A stretch of 64,000 nt of DNA from Alkalibacter mobilis. GTDB taxonomy: Bacteria > Bacillota > Clostridia > Eubacteriales > Alkalibacteraceae. The DNA is taken from NCBI RefSeq assembly GCF_015594845.1, contig NZ_JADNRK010000002.1, forward strand, positions 124,001 to 188,000, written 5' to 3'. The notes under the pieces were generated by a model. The model saw only the letters and a program-made list of their open reading frames with translations. It ran no database searches and was not told the origin of the DNA. A program made the translations under genes and the position numbers. Positions 16,785-25,793 of the stretch are shown piece after piece (the first letter of the stretch is position 1; each line of letters starts with the position of its first letter).

Positions 16785-19700
16785 CTAAATAATATCTGAT
16801 ATTTGAACAGAGAGCATTTTTGAAACTCCGTCCTTTCCCATGGTTATTCCATAAAGCCTGTCAGCTATTTCCATGGTACCTTTTCTGTGAGTAATTGTAA
16901 TAAATTGATTTTGCTTGTTAATAACTGATAAAAATTCAGCAAATCTATCTACATTACTGTCATCCAATGCTGCATCGATTTCGTCCAACACGCAGAACGG
17001 AGCAGGTTTGATGCTTATTATGGCAAAGAGCAACGCTATAGCGGTCAATGCCTTTTCTCCACCTGAAAGAAGAGTTATATTCTTAAGTTTTTTCCCCGGA
17101 GGCTGAGCGACGATTTCGATTCCTGTGTCCATTATATCTTCATCGTCGATAATTAACAGTCCTGCATTTCCACCGTTGAACAATTTTTTGAACGTTTGGT
17201 TGAATTGGCTCTGTATCAATGAAAATTGTTCTACAAACTGAATTTCTATATCCTTGCTGATATTCTTTATCAAAGATTTCAATTCGTCCCTCGCAGCTAA
17301 CAGATCTTCCTTTTGCTCGGTGAGAAATTCGAATCTTTCTTTTACTTCAGTGTATTGTTCGATGGCTGCCAGGTTAATGTTTCCCAAGCTCTTTATTCTG
17401 TCTTTTAGCTCCCGAACTTTCTTGATCTCCGCATCCATGTCTTCGACCGGATAGCTATACTCTTTGGCCATTAAATAGGTCATTTGATAATTTTCAAAGA
17501 TACTTTCCGACAAATGTTCCTTCTCGATTGTGTTCGAATTTATTTTCAGATCAAGTTTTCCCAAGGATTCATTTATTAACGCCATTTCGTGATTCAGATC
17601 CTTCAATTTTCGCTCGAGAGAATCAAATTCTGAATTAAGGTCATGACGCATTTCCTGCATCTCTTTAAGCTCGTTTTTGACTTCATTCTTTTTTTCTTCA
17701 GAACTCACCATGCTTTCGGTTCTTACTTTAATTGTATTTTCCAACTCAATTATTTTTTCTTTGTGGCATTTGATCTGATTGTCTTTTTTTTCAATAAGAT
17801 TCTTTTGTTCAGTTATGGTTATTTCCATTTCTTCCTGTCTTTGATTCAAGTTGGTGAGTTCCGTATCAAGTTTTACTCTTTCCATTTTGGATTCATTAAG
17901 CATCTCATTTATTCTGCCCAGTTCAGATTCAAGTTTTTCAAGTTCGCTACTGTCAACTTCCTTTTCAGATATTTCCATCTCCTTCTTCAGGCTAGTCAAA
18001 TGGTTCATTAAACATACTTTCTCAGTATCTGCTGTCAACAAGAGCTCTCTGATTGAATGCATGGTATTCGCATATTCTTCGATTTTTTTATGATTTTCAT
18101 GCAATTCTGATTTAATGTTCGAAATCTTTTGCTCCAACAATTTTTTTTCGATGCTTTTTTCATTGACATCTTTTAGTATCCTATCAAAATACTGCGTTCG
18201 ATCAGCCAATTCATTGTCCAAAACATTTAACTCATCGTCGATCTCTTTTATTTCAAGACCATAATTTCTGATTTCATTTTTTAAAGCTGTTATTCGCTGG
18301 CTTCTCTGAAGCAAAAGATTATTTTTATTAAAACTTCCCCCGACTATTGCTCCGCCCGGATAAAATACTTCTCCTTCAAGAGTGACTATTTTAGATTTAT
18401 GATTGAATTTTTGTCTAACCTGGGAAGCACTTTCCATTGATTCAACAATTAAAGTCCTACCCAATAAATTGTTGAAGATATTTTCATATTTTTTATCAAA
18501 TTGTACTATATCCACCGCAAGGCCAATGACACCGGGAAGCGATTTGACAGATTCAGGCAAAACATCTTTGTTCCCTCTAACAGTGTCGATAGGCAGGAAG
18601 GTAGCTCTGCCCCAATTGAACTTATTTAAAAGCTTGATGGCTTTTTTGGCACATTCATCGTCCTGGACTACAATGTTTTGGAATGCTCCGCCCAAGGCCG
18701 TTTCTACAGCTACTGAATATTTTTCATCAACATCCAGCAAATTTCCTGTTATATCATGGATATTCGTCCTGAAATAGTCGTCCTTTTCCTTGTATGAAAG
18801 AAGATTCTTGACACTTTTGTAATAACCCTTTATATCCTGATCTTCCTGAAGCATATGAAGCTTGGATTTTTGTGATGCGATATTATTCAAGATCGTACTT
18901 TTATGGAGCAACTTACTTTCTTTTGATTCTTTTATTTGTAGTATTTCCTCATTCTGATCGATTTTTTCCGATTCCGATTTCACCAGTGATTCTTCAAGAA
19001 TTTCCAATTTTTTCAAACTTTCCAAAAGATCTTCATTAAATATCTTTTCTTTATCTTTTAGAGTATCTTTTGCAGTTTCCAAGTCCCTGATTTTTTCGGC
19101 GGCAAACTCGGTTTCTCGTTCCAGCTTCAAGATTTCGTTTCTTTTTATATTATACTTTTCATTTAAATCACGATTTTTATCTTGTGATAAAATATTGGAG
19201 TTTTTGATTTGCACGATCGATTCTTCGTAATCTTTTTTGCTTTCTTCCAAACTCTCAATTTTTGCTTTTAAGATATCAAGTTTATTTAAGGTGTCTTTTA
19301 TTGCAAGCAAGATCTTGTCCATCGACTCAAGTAGTCTTTCGTTGTTCAAAAAGGTTTCGGCTTTTTCTTCTTCAAGTTGAGTGATGCTGCTTTTGCTGTT
19401 GCTTATGTTCGTAACAGAAACCTGAATTTCTGTATTAAACTTCTCGGCACTTTGACTTATTTGAAGTAATCGATCGTTCAAATCAGCCATATCCATATCT
19501 ATTTTTCCTATGTCTCTGCGTAAAGTTTGATATCTTTCATCCGCGGCTTGGATTTCTGCATTCTTATAATTTTGGTTTTCCAGGCCATCGTCTCTATCAT
19601 TTTCAAAGTCTCTGATGATCTTGTTCAAACGGTCCGTTTTATAAACGAATACATTCAAGTCGATCTTTTTTAGTTCATCGGCAATTTCAAGATAATCTTG

Positions 19701-20336
19701 AGCTTTTTTCCTTTGTCTTTTTAATGGTCCAAGTTGTTTCTCCAGTTCAGCGACTATATCAGTTACCCTGTGTATGTTGTCGACGGTTCTTTCGAGTTTT
19801 CTTTCAGATTCGATTTTCCTGTTTTTAAACTTGACTATACCCGCAGCTTCATCAAATAAATGTCTGATATCCTGGGGATTGCTGCTTACTATTGAATCGA
19901 TCTTTCCTTGACCTATGATCGAGTATCCTTCTTTTCCCAACCCAGTATCAGCAAACAGGTCCTGCACGTCCTTGAGCCTGCACTGTACCTTGTTTATAAG
20001 GTATTCGCTATCTCCTGATCTATACAACCTCCTTGTAACCGAAACTTCATCAAATTCCAGATCCATATTTTTGTCCGAATTATCCAGGATCAATGTTACT
20101 TCAGCATACCCAAGTTGTTTTCTTGCCACTGTACCGGCAAAAATAACATCTTCCATTTTTGTGCCCCTGAGAGATTTGACCTTTTGTTCACCTAAAACCC
20201 ATTTGATTGCATCGGAAATATTGCTTTTACCACTTCCGTTCGGCCCTACCACAGCTGTAATACCCTTGTCAAAATCCAATTCTATTTTATCGGCAAATGA
20301 TTTGAATCCGTATATTTCAATTTTCTTCAGGTGCAA
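16785..20336 (-). CDS. smc: Chromosome segregation protein SMC
   Basis: Condensin ATPase (about 1183 residues) that organises and segregates the nucleoid with ScpA/ScpB. Walker A GPNGSGKSNISDAIKW lies near the N-terminus and a long coiled coil follows. The hinge (KGYYKSVKNLL... through EGEVFYPGGAIVGGSF) is in the middle. A second coiled coil precedes the C-terminal head with LLSGGEKALTAIALLFA and Walker B FCVLDEIDAALDD. TTG 20336 has GGGAGTG upstream and yields MHLKKIEIYGFKSFADK, the family N-terminus. The start lies within the end of the upstream radical SAM gene. Confidence 0.98.
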   Translation of the reverse strand: MHLKKIEIYGFKSFADKIELDFDKGITAVVGPNGSGKSNISDAIKWVLGEQKVKSLRGTKMEDVIFAGTVARKQLGYAEVTLILDNSDKNMDLEFDEVSVTRRLYRSGDSEYLINKVQCRLKDVQDLFADTGLGKEGYSIIGQGKIDSIVSSNPQDIRHLFDEAAGIVKFKNRKIESERKLERTVDNIHRVTDIVAELEKQLGPLKRQRKKAQDYLEIADELKKIDLNVFVYKTDRLNKIIRDFENDRDDGLENQNYKNAEIQAADERYQTLRRDIGKIDMDMADLNDRLLQISQSAEKFNTEIQVSVTNISNSKSSITQLEEEKAETFLNNERLLESMDKILLAIKDTLNKLDILKAKIESLEESKKDYEESIVQIKNSNILSQDKNRDLNEKYNIKRNEILKLERETEFAAEKIRDLETAKDTLKDKEKIFNEDLLESLKKLEILEESLVKSESEKIDQNEEILQIKESKESKLLHKSTILNNIASQKSKLHMLQEDQDIKGYYKSVKNLLSYKEKDDYFRTNIHDITGNLLDVDEKYSVAVETALGGAFQNIVVQDDECAKKAIKLLNKFNWGRATFLPIDTVRGNKDVLPESVKSLPGVIGLAVDIVQFDKKYENIFNNLLGRTLIVESMESASQVRQKFNHKSKIVTLEGEVFYPGGAIVGGSFNKNNLLLQRSQRITALKNEIRNYGLEIKEIDDELNVLDNELADRTQYFDRILKDVNEKSIEKKLLEQKISNIKSELHENHKKIEEYANTMHSIRELLLTADTEKVCLMNHLTSLKKEMEISEKEVDSSELEKLESELGRINEMLNESKMERVKLDTELTNLNQRQEEMEITITEQKNLIEKKDNQIKCHKEKIIELENTIKVRTESMVSSEEKKNEVKNELKEMQEMRHDLNSEFDSLERKLKDLNHEMALINESLGKLDLKINSNTIEKEHLSESIFENYQMTYLMAKEYSYPVEDMDAEIKKVRELKDRIKSLGNINLAAIEQYTEVKERFEFLTEQKEDLLAARDELKSLIKNISKDIEIQFVEQFSLIQSQFNQTFKKLFNGGNAGLLIIDDEDIMDTGIEIVAQPPGKKLKNITLLSGGEKALTAIALLFAIISIKPAPFCVLDEIDAALDDSNVDRFAEFLSVINKQNQFITITHRKGTMEIADRLYGITMGKDGVSKMLSVQISDII

Positions 20337-21432
20337 AACCTTCACTCCCAACATTGAATTTCCAATTGTAGTATTTTTCTTTTTCTAAAAGAAATGTTCT
20401 CAGATCCAGTAAATATGACTTTCCTTCAAATTCCAAAGTTAAACGACCTTCCAAATCATCAGCATGTACAAAACGTATTTTCAGATCCATTTCTTCAGAC
20501 AAAGTTTTTATAACAAAGGATCTGTTGCCAACAATTTTAGATCTTAGCTTCACAGGACAATGAATGATCAATTCACCGGATTTCAAATCGTGCACATCGC
20601 AGGATTTCCTTAACATATCCAGATAAATTGAAGATATCAAAATTTCTCCAAAAGAAGGATGGTATGGACCGGCCACTATTTCTCCACCTTCTGTCAAGGA
20701 TTTTGATGCGTGAAGCCCTATTCTTATTATTGGGACATTGTGATTGGTGAATATCGTGTATGGTATCTTTACGGCTTCTATCGCTTCATTTAAGCTCAAT
20801 GGCATGAACGTACCCATTTCATACTGTTTTTCAAGCAAGGTTTCCTTTATAACTATGCACGGGTATATCCTCATGGTCTTCGGCTTCAATTTCAGTAGTT
20901 CTGTGGTTGTCTTGTACAATTTTTGCTCGTTATCAGACATCATTCCGACCATTATTTGAAAACCATACGACATGTTTTCTTCATTCAGATTTTTTACCGC
21001 CCGTTTAATTATATTCAAGTCGTAATTTCTATTGGATAAATTCAAAACTTCATTATCTGTGGATTGAATGCCGATTTCAACGTGAATATTTCCAAATGCA
21101 GACAAGCGTTTCACATCGTCTTTTTCCAGATAATCAGGCCTGGTGGAAATTCTAATATCGTTGATTTTTCCTTCATCAATGTTTTGCCCGGCAAGTTTCA
21201 AAAGGGCGTTTTGCAGCTCTATCTCGATAGCTGTAAAACTTCCACCGTAGTAAGCCAGGGTATAAGCAATTTCATCATTTCGATTACTTTTAATATAATC
21301 ATCAATTATATTTTGTATTTCTTTAAGAGATGGCGTTTTAACGGCTCCGGATATCTTTTTTTGGTTACAGAAGGAACAGTCGTGCGGACAACCTTCATGA
21401 GGAATAAAAACAGGTATTATCTTATTTTTCAT
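20317..21432 (-). CDS. Elp3-like radical SAM protein of unknown role
   Basis: A 371-residue radical SAM protein with the cluster motif CPHDCSFC close to the N-terminus (VFIPHEGCPHDCSFCNQKK). A conserved YYGGSFTAIE follows, then STRPDYL and VEIGIQSTDNEVL, which resemble the Elp3 radical SAM core but without the acetyltransferase domain. Genes of this kind commonly sit between rnc and smc in Clostridia; no substrate is established to my knowledge. ATG 21432 is chosen, with GTG 21441 as an alternative. It overlaps both rnc and smc, implying tight cotranslation. Confidence 0.88.
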   Translation of the reverse strand: MKNKIIPVFIPHEGCPHDCSFCNQKKISGAVKTPSLKEIQNIIDDYIKSNRNDEIAYTLAYYGGSFTAIEIELQNALLKLAGQNIDEGKINDIRISTRPDYLEKDDVKRLSAFGNIHVEIGIQSTDNEVLNLSNRNYDLNIIKRAVKNLNEENMSYGFQIMVGMMSDNEQKLYKTTTELLKLKPKTMRIYPCIVIKETLLEKQYEMGTFMPLSLNEAIEAVKIPYTIFTNHNVPIIRIGLHASKSLTEGGEIVAGPYHPSFGEILISSIYLDMLRKSCDVHDLKSGELIIHCPVKLRSKIVGNRSFVIKTLSEEMDLKIRFVHADDLEGRLTLEFEGKSYLLDLRTFLLEKEKYYNWKFNVGSEGFAPEEN

Positions 21433-22114
21433 CCAAAACACCCAAATATACCAGTCCCCGGTATGCAGCCTTTTGCTCTGCCTCTTTCTTGTTGTTTCCT
21501 TTGCCCTTGCCGATGACTTTATCGTTGTAAATCAAATCGACGTAAAAAATTTTGTTATGTTCTGGGCCGACTTCCTTTGACACTGTATACTCTGCAAATG
21601 ATTCTGATTTTTGCTGGACTATCTCCTGCAATTTGGTCTTGTAATCGAACACCAGATTACCGTTGATTGACTCTGTAATATTCTCACTAAGGAGGCCCAA
21701 TATCACTTTTTCCGCATCTTGTATCCCACCATCAAGATAAACGGCTCCAATAATGGCTTCAAAGGTATTAGCTAAAATAGATTTTCGTTCCCTGCCGCCT
21801 GTATTTTCTTCTCCCTTGCCCATCAAAATGTATTTCCCAAAATCATTATGAGCGGATACGGACGACAATGACTCTGTACAAACTATTTTAGCTCTTATCT
21901 TTGTAAGTTCTCCCTCTGTTTTTGAAGGACAATTCTTATACAAGTAATCACTTATTATGACCTCGAGTACAGCATCTCCTAAAAATTCAAGTCTTTCATT
22001 GTTTTCCATGTTTGATTTTTCATTTATGTACGAGCTGTGTGTCATGGCCTTCTTCAACAATCTTTTATCTCCAAACTTGTAACCAATTATACTCTCGATT
22101 TTTTTCGTATCCAT
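21422..22114 (-). CDS. rnc: Ribonuclease III
   Basis: Double-stranded RNA endonuclease for rRNA and mRNA processing. The 230-residue protein has the catalytic signature NERLEFLGDAVLEV, the second acidic site FEAIIGAVYLDGG, and a C-terminal double-stranded RNA binding domain (DYKTKLQEIVQQK...GKGNNKKEAEQKAAYRGL). The second of two adjacent ATGs (22114) is six bases after GGAGG. The order acpP-rnc-(radical SAM)-smc-ftsY is classical for the phylum. Confidence 0.97.
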   Translation of the reverse strand: MDTKKIESIIGYKFGDKRLLKKAMTHSSYINEKSNMENNERLEFLGDAVLEVIISDYLYKNCPSKTEGELTKIRAKIVCTESLSSVSAHNDFGKYILMGKGEENTGGRERKSILANTFEAIIGAVYLDGGIQDAEKVILGLLSENITESINGNLVFDYKTKLQEIVQQKSESFAEYTVSKEVGPEHNKIFYVDLIYNDKVIGKGKGNNKKEAEQKAAYRGLVYLGVLDEK

Positions 22115-22164
22115 CATTCACCTCCTGTGTTCAATCTCTCAATGCAAAAAAAGTTCCAAACGGA

Positions 22165-22199
22165 CAAAAAGAATCTCAAGCTGTGTGCTTTAGATTCTT
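22165..22199 (-). terminator. Terminator after acpP
   Basis: AAGAATCT...AGATTCTT with an inner AAGC...GCTT pair (22169-22199) makes a long stem with a five-base loop. On the minus strand it is followed by TTTTTG. It lies between acpP and rnc, so it would separate lipid genes from rnc-smc-ftsY or act as a partial attenuator, since no clear rnc promoter is seen. Confidence 0.75.
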
Positions 22200-22228
22200 G
22201 TCTGTTAACCAGCAATGTCTTTCACTAT

Positions 22229-22456
22229 TTATAGTTTGTCGAGATACTCAACAACATCCTCCACAGTGCGCATTCCTTCGATTTCCTCTTCATTGATTTC
22301 CAAATTAAATTCGTCTTCAATAGACATTATAAGTTCTGCAACATCTAGTGAATCGGCACCTAAATCTTCCATAAAATCAGCATTTAGGGTTATGTCGTCT
22401 TCCTGAATGTCCAGATGTTCCAAAATAATGTTTTTGATCTTATCAAATGTACTCAT
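22229..22456 (-). CDS. acpP: Acyl carrier protein
   Basis: Carries growing acyl chains on a phosphopantetheine arm during fatty acid synthesis. The 75-residue acidic protein contains the attachment motif DLGADSLDVAELI, with the modified Ser in DSL. ATG 22456 follows GGAGGTGTGACAT. plsX upstream uses acyl-ACP as substrate, and coaD later in the window supplies part of the coenzyme A pathway from which the prosthetic group derives. Confidence 0.97.
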   Translation of the reverse strand: MSTFDKIKNIILEHLDIQEDDITLNADFMEDLGADSLDVAELIMSIEDEFNLEINEEEIEGMRTVEDVVEYLDKL

Positions 22457-22493
22457 ATGTCACACCTCCTACTACTTATATTATGCAAGAAAC

Positions 22494-23489
22494 CTATAAT
22501 TTTTCAACTGTTTTATTTGTTATTTTTTCTAAAACTTTTTTTTCCTGAAAAATGATGCCTTGTCTTATAGCATTATAAAATGCCTTGGCATCCGAACTGC
22601 CGTGTGCTTTGATGATTCCAGCCTTTACACCAAGAAGCGGTGCACCGCCGTACTCCTTGTAATCGAATTGTTTTTTGAATTTTTTCAAAGCAGGTTTTAA
22701 GAGAAGCGCACCGATTTTTGACCTAATATTGGACGTCATGGATCGTTTAAGTGATCCCATTATGTAATTGCTCAAGCCTTCAGTCAATTTTAAAATAACA
22801 TTTCCCGTAAAACCGTCACAAACCAAGATATCCGCCTCTGATTCCACCAGATCTCTGCTTTCCACGTTGCCAATAAAATTAACACCCGATTCTTTCAGCA
22901 AAACGTAAGCTTCCTTATATAATTCGCTTCCTTTGTTCGCTTCGGTTCCAATATTTATCAAACCTACCTTGGGACTCTGGATCCCCATGATATTTTCTGC
23001 ATAAACCGACGCCATCATGGCAAACTGTTCCAAATAGACCGCCTTGCAATCAGCATTTGCACCAACGTCCAAAAGCAGTGTGGGAGTTCCTTTCTTCGAA
23101 GGTAACGCAATCGTAAGAGCCGGTCTTTGTATTCCTTTGATCCTCCCCAACAAAAGAGTTCCACCTGCCAATAAAGCCCCAGTAGAGCCTGCAGATACAA
23201 AAATCGACTCCGGGTCCTCCTTTAAGCGTCTTATTCCGACAACCATTGACGAATCTTTTTTCTGCCTGATTACCTTGGAAGGTTCATCTTCATTCTCAAC
23301 TACTTCAGTAGTATTAATTATTTCAATGTCGGTCCCGGTATATCCAATCTTTTTCAATTCGTTGTTGATTGCGATTTCAGAACCCAATATGTGTATTTTT
23401 TTGTTAAAATCACCGACAGCCTTGACACAAGCTTCAACAATCGCTTCAGGAGCATTGTCCCCACCCATGCCGTCTACATAAATATTCAT
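22494..23489 (-). CDS. plsX: Phosphate acyltransferase PlsX
   Basis: Converts acyl-ACP to acyl-phosphate, the donor for phosphatidic acid synthesis by PlsY/PlsC. The 331-residue protein starts MNIYVDGMGGDNAP and includes DVGANADCKAVYLEQFA, NIGTEANKG and CDGFTGNVILKLTEG, all typical. I see no FapR-type operator upstream. It sits between rpmF and acpP. fakA elsewhere in the window makes the same acyl-phosphate from free fatty acids. Confidence 0.97.
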   Translation of the reverse strand: MNIYVDGMGGDNAPEAIVEACVKAVGDFNKKIHILGSEIAINNELKKIGYTGTDIEIINTTEVVENEDEPSKVIRQKKDSSMVVGIRRLKEDPESIFVSAGSTGALLAGGTLLLGRIKGIQRPALTIALPSKKGTPTLLLDVGANADCKAVYLEQFAMMASVYAENIMGIQSPKVGLINIGTEANKGSELYKEAYVLLKESGVNFIGNVESRDLVESEADILVCDGFTGNVILKLTEGLSNYIMGSLKRSMTSNIRSKIGALLLKPALKKFKKQFDYKEYGGAPLLGVKAGIIKAHGSSDAKAFYNAIRQGIIFQEKKVLEKITNKTVEKL

Positions 23490-23539
23490 GATCCACCTCT
23501 CGTCAATCTTTTAAGCACCAATAAATTTTTGATAAATAA

Positions 23540-23565
23540 AAGAAACGGCAGAGTTAAACTCTGCC
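23540..23565 (-). terminator. Terminator of yceD-rpmF
   Basis: GGCAGAG and CTCTGCC (23547-23565) form a perfect 7-bp stem with a five-base loop; on the minus strand GTTTCTTTTATTT follows. It lies a few bases past the rpmF stop and before plsX. Confidence 0.75.
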
Positions 23566-23569
23566 ATAG

Positions 23570-23749
23570 TTATGCTTCAACTGAAATAACTTCTTTATCT
23601 TTGTAAGTTCCACAAGATTTGCATACTCTGTGTGGGAGCTTTACCTCTCCGCATTTGGGACAAGTACTCATTCCCGGAACAGTAAGCTTGTAGTGGGTCC
23701 TTCTTTTATCTCTTCTTGATTTGGATGTTTTTCGCTTTGGTACCGCCAT
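23570..23749 (-). CDS. rpmF: 50S ribosomal protein bL32
   Basis: A 59-residue protein read on the minus strand from ATG 23749: [17 protein letters not shown], then [14 protein letters not shown] and [16 protein letters not shown], ending SVEA. The two cysteine pairs make it the zinc-ribbon (C+) form of bL32. GGAGGTGTAAAC precedes the ATG. It follows yceD, which is the conserved yceD-rpmF-plsX order in bacteria. Confidence 0.97.
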   Translation of the reverse strand: MAVPKRKTSKSRRDKRRTHYKLTVPGMSTCPKCGEVKLPHRVCKSCGTYKDKEVISVEA

Positions 23750-23760
23750 GTTTACACCTC

Positions 23761-24240
23761 CTATTCGTCCTCATTTAATAGATTGTTCAGAACAGATAAA
23801 CGAGGATCAAATTGTTCCGATTCACAATTACAGTCATTATAATTCTTATCTTTGCCGCAAACGGCACAAAGACCCTTGCAGGTTTCTTTGCACAACGGTT
23901 TTGTTGGCAAATTTAGAATAATATTATCCCGTATCAATTCTGTCAAGTCCAGGTTTTCATTTCCGTCTTTTTGAATATCACTCAATTCCAGTACTTCATC
24001 AAAATCGATGGAAAAATCTCTTTCGAATAAAGCTGTGCACCTTGAGCAATTTAACTTAGCTCTGAATGAGCAGTTAAATGCAACGTGCAATTCATCCTCC
24101 AACAGGCTGACTGTTCCTTTTACCTTGATTGGCGTGACTATTGCAACATTTTTGTCAGAAATAACATCTGAATTTAAAACAAATTCAATTTCTTGGACAA
24201 TTTTGTGTCCTTTAATCAAATCTGCAATGTTGATATTCAA
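23761..24240 (-). CDS. yceD: DUF177 / YceD family protein
   Basis: A 159-residue YceD family protein linked to 23S rRNA accumulation in bacteria and plants. It shows an early ADLIKG segment, a first cysteine pair [12 protein letters not shown], the acidic middle, and a C-terminal cysteine cluster [23 protein letters not shown] that probably binds zinc. TTG 24240 has GAGGTGG at good spacing. It is paired with rpmF as expected and has its own promoter at the 3' end of ackA. Confidence 0.92.
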   Translation of the reverse strand: MNINIADLIKGHKIVQEIEFVLNSDVISDKNVAIVTPIKVKGTVSLLEDELHVAFNCSFRAKLNCSRCTALFERDFSIDFDEVLELSDIQKDGNENLDLTELIRDNIILNLPTKPLCKETCKGLCAVCGKDKNYNDCNCESEQFDPRLSVLNNLLNEDE

Positions 24241-24268
24241 AAAAACCACCTCATAACTTGCAAAGAGT

Positions 24269-24298
24269 ATTATATATTCTAAGACAAGGCTTTGTCAA
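24269..24298 (-). promoter_or_regulatory. Promoter of yceD-rpmF inside the ackA 3' end
   Basis: Perfect TTGACA (24293-24298) and perfect TATAAT (24269-24274) on the minus strand with an 18-base spacer. The -35 is part of the last ackA codons and the -10 lies just after its stop. Confidence 0.82.
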
Positions 24299-25499
24299 GT
24301 ACTATCCCATCCACGATTTTTTTGGTGTCTCGTGCTATGGCCATTTCTTCATCAGTAGGTATGACAAGTACTTTGACATTTGATTCAGGAGTCGAAATCA
24401 TGTTTTCCTGTCCTCTGATTTTATTTTTCTCATCATCGATCTCTATACCAAGATATGTCAATCCTCCGCATATGGCCTTTCTGTTTGAACCTGAATTTTC
24501 TCCAAGACCTGCTGTGAATACAATGGCATCCACACCGTCCATAGCTGCAACATATGATCCTATGGATGTTTTTACTTTGTAATTAAAAACGTCTATTGCC
24601 AGTTGAGCTCTCTTGTCTCCATTTTCTGCCGCACTTTCAATATCTCTGAAGTCGGAACTTACTCCTGAAATCCCAAGTACTCCGGATTCTTTATTTAATA
24701 TCTCATACACTTCATCGGTAGTCAGATTTTCCTTCTCCATTAAGAAAGTTACTATCGACGGGTCTATGCTTCCGCATCGTGTTCCCATGGCCAGACCTTC
24801 AAGAGGTGTGAATCCCATAGTTGTATCAATCGAGTAGCCGTTTTTGATGGCGGATATGCTGGCGCCGTTGCCTAAATGGCAGGTAATGATTTTTAAAGAT
24901 CCTATATCCTTGCCTAAAAATTTCGCAGCTCTGTCAGAGACGTATTTGTGGGATGTACCGTGAAATCCGTATTTTCTCACTTTGTATTTTTCGTAATACT
25001 CGTAAGGCAAAGGATACATGTATGCTTCCTTGGGCATGGTTTGATGAAAAGCAGTATCAAATACAGCTATTTGAGGAACTCCCGGTAAAAGTGCAGTACA
25101 AGCATTTATTCCCGTAATATTTGCCGGATTGTGCAAAGGTGCCAATTCAATACATTTCTCCAAAGCTTCCATAACTTGATCATCGATCATCACTGATTCT
25201 GAATAGAACTCTCCCCCGTGGACAATCCTATGCCCAACGGCTGATATTTCCGACAGGGATTCTATTACTCCGTACTTTTCACCCGTCAGAGCATTCATAA
25301 CTAAATTCAATGCGGCCTTGTGATCAGGTATGTTTTCCTTTTGTACTATCTTATGTTTTCCAGTGGGGCTATGAGTAAAGATCCCTGTTTCCAAGCCAAT
25401 CTTCTCTATTAATCCTTTAGCTAAAACAGACTCGTTGTCTGCATTGATCAATTGGTACTTTAGCGATGAACTACCACAATTAATAACTAGTAAATTCAT
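24279..25499 (-). CDS. ackA: Acetate kinase
   Basis: Interconverts acetyl-phosphate plus ADP with acetate plus ATP, the substrate-level phosphorylation step of acetogenic fermentation. The 406-residue protein shows the ASKHA phosphate-binding start [45 protein letters not shown] and [19 protein letters not shown]. Unlike many genomes, pta is not next to it. It is divergent from tmcAL, an enzyme that consumes acetate and ATP. Confidence 0.98.
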   Translation of the reverse strand: MNLLVINCGSSSLKYQLINADNESVLAKGLIEKIGLETGIFTHSPTGKHKIVQKENIPDHKAALNLVMNALTGEKYGVIESLSEISAVGHRIVHGGEFYSESVMIDDQVMEALEKCIELAPLHNPANITGINACTALLPGVPQIAVFDTAFHQTMPKEAYMYPLPYEYYEKYKVRKYGFHGTSHKYVSDRAAKFLGKDIGSLKIITCHLGNGASISAIKNGYSIDTTMGFTPLEGLAMGTRCGSIDPSIVTFLMEKENLTTDEVYEILNKESGVLGISGVSSDFRDIESAAENGDKRAQLAIDVFNYKVKTSIGSYVAAMDGVDAIVFTAGLGENSGSNRKAICGGLTYLGIEIDDEKNKIRGQENMISTPESNVKVLVIPTDEEMAIARDTKKIVDGIVLDKALS

Positions 25500-25793
25500 T
25501 AAAACATCTCCTAACTTATTATCGTATAGTTATCATTTTAACATATACCATAACTGATTCAATCAAAAAAACACTTTTATTTTAGTTGTTTTTTTAGATC
25601 AATCACAGTACAATTTTGTAAAGTCTTCCATGATTTGAATTTATTTTGTCAAAATCAGGATAGTGTATACGATATACATCACTGTTGTGATATTTAATTA
25701 ACATTAATTTGTTTCATATGGATGTCAAAATGGTTTCTTCAGACTTCTTTTTATTGTATGATAAAATCAAAGTTTCATTAAGGGGGGGGTTAT
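25500..25793. promoter_or_regulatory. ackA/tmcAL divergent intergenic region with several dyads
   Basis: No gene is seen in these 294 bases. For ackA a promoter is plausible on the minus strand: TTGAAT (25557-25562), 16 bases, TAAAAT (25535-25540). Inverse hexamers AGTTAT (25528-25533) and ATAACT (25550-25555) overlap it, with centres 22 bases apart. Farther upstream a perfect dyad TGTATA-CGA-TATACA (25664-25678) abuts a second, ATCAC-TGTT-GTGAT (25678-25691). tmcAL has a weak TATGAT-like -10 about 35 bases before its start. Confidence 0.5.

Noticed and set aside
18403-18777. Several 120-160-residue plus-strand frames opposite smc, hslU, ftsY and yloU/fakA
   Set aside because: All lie antisense to clearly conserved coding sequence; their composition (runs of Ser, Phe, Leu) is that of complementary-strand shadows.
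25664-25678. TGTATA-CGA-TATACA dyad as a terminator
   Set aside because: The stem is AT-rich, short, has a three-base loop and no T tract on either strand; an operator is more plausible.
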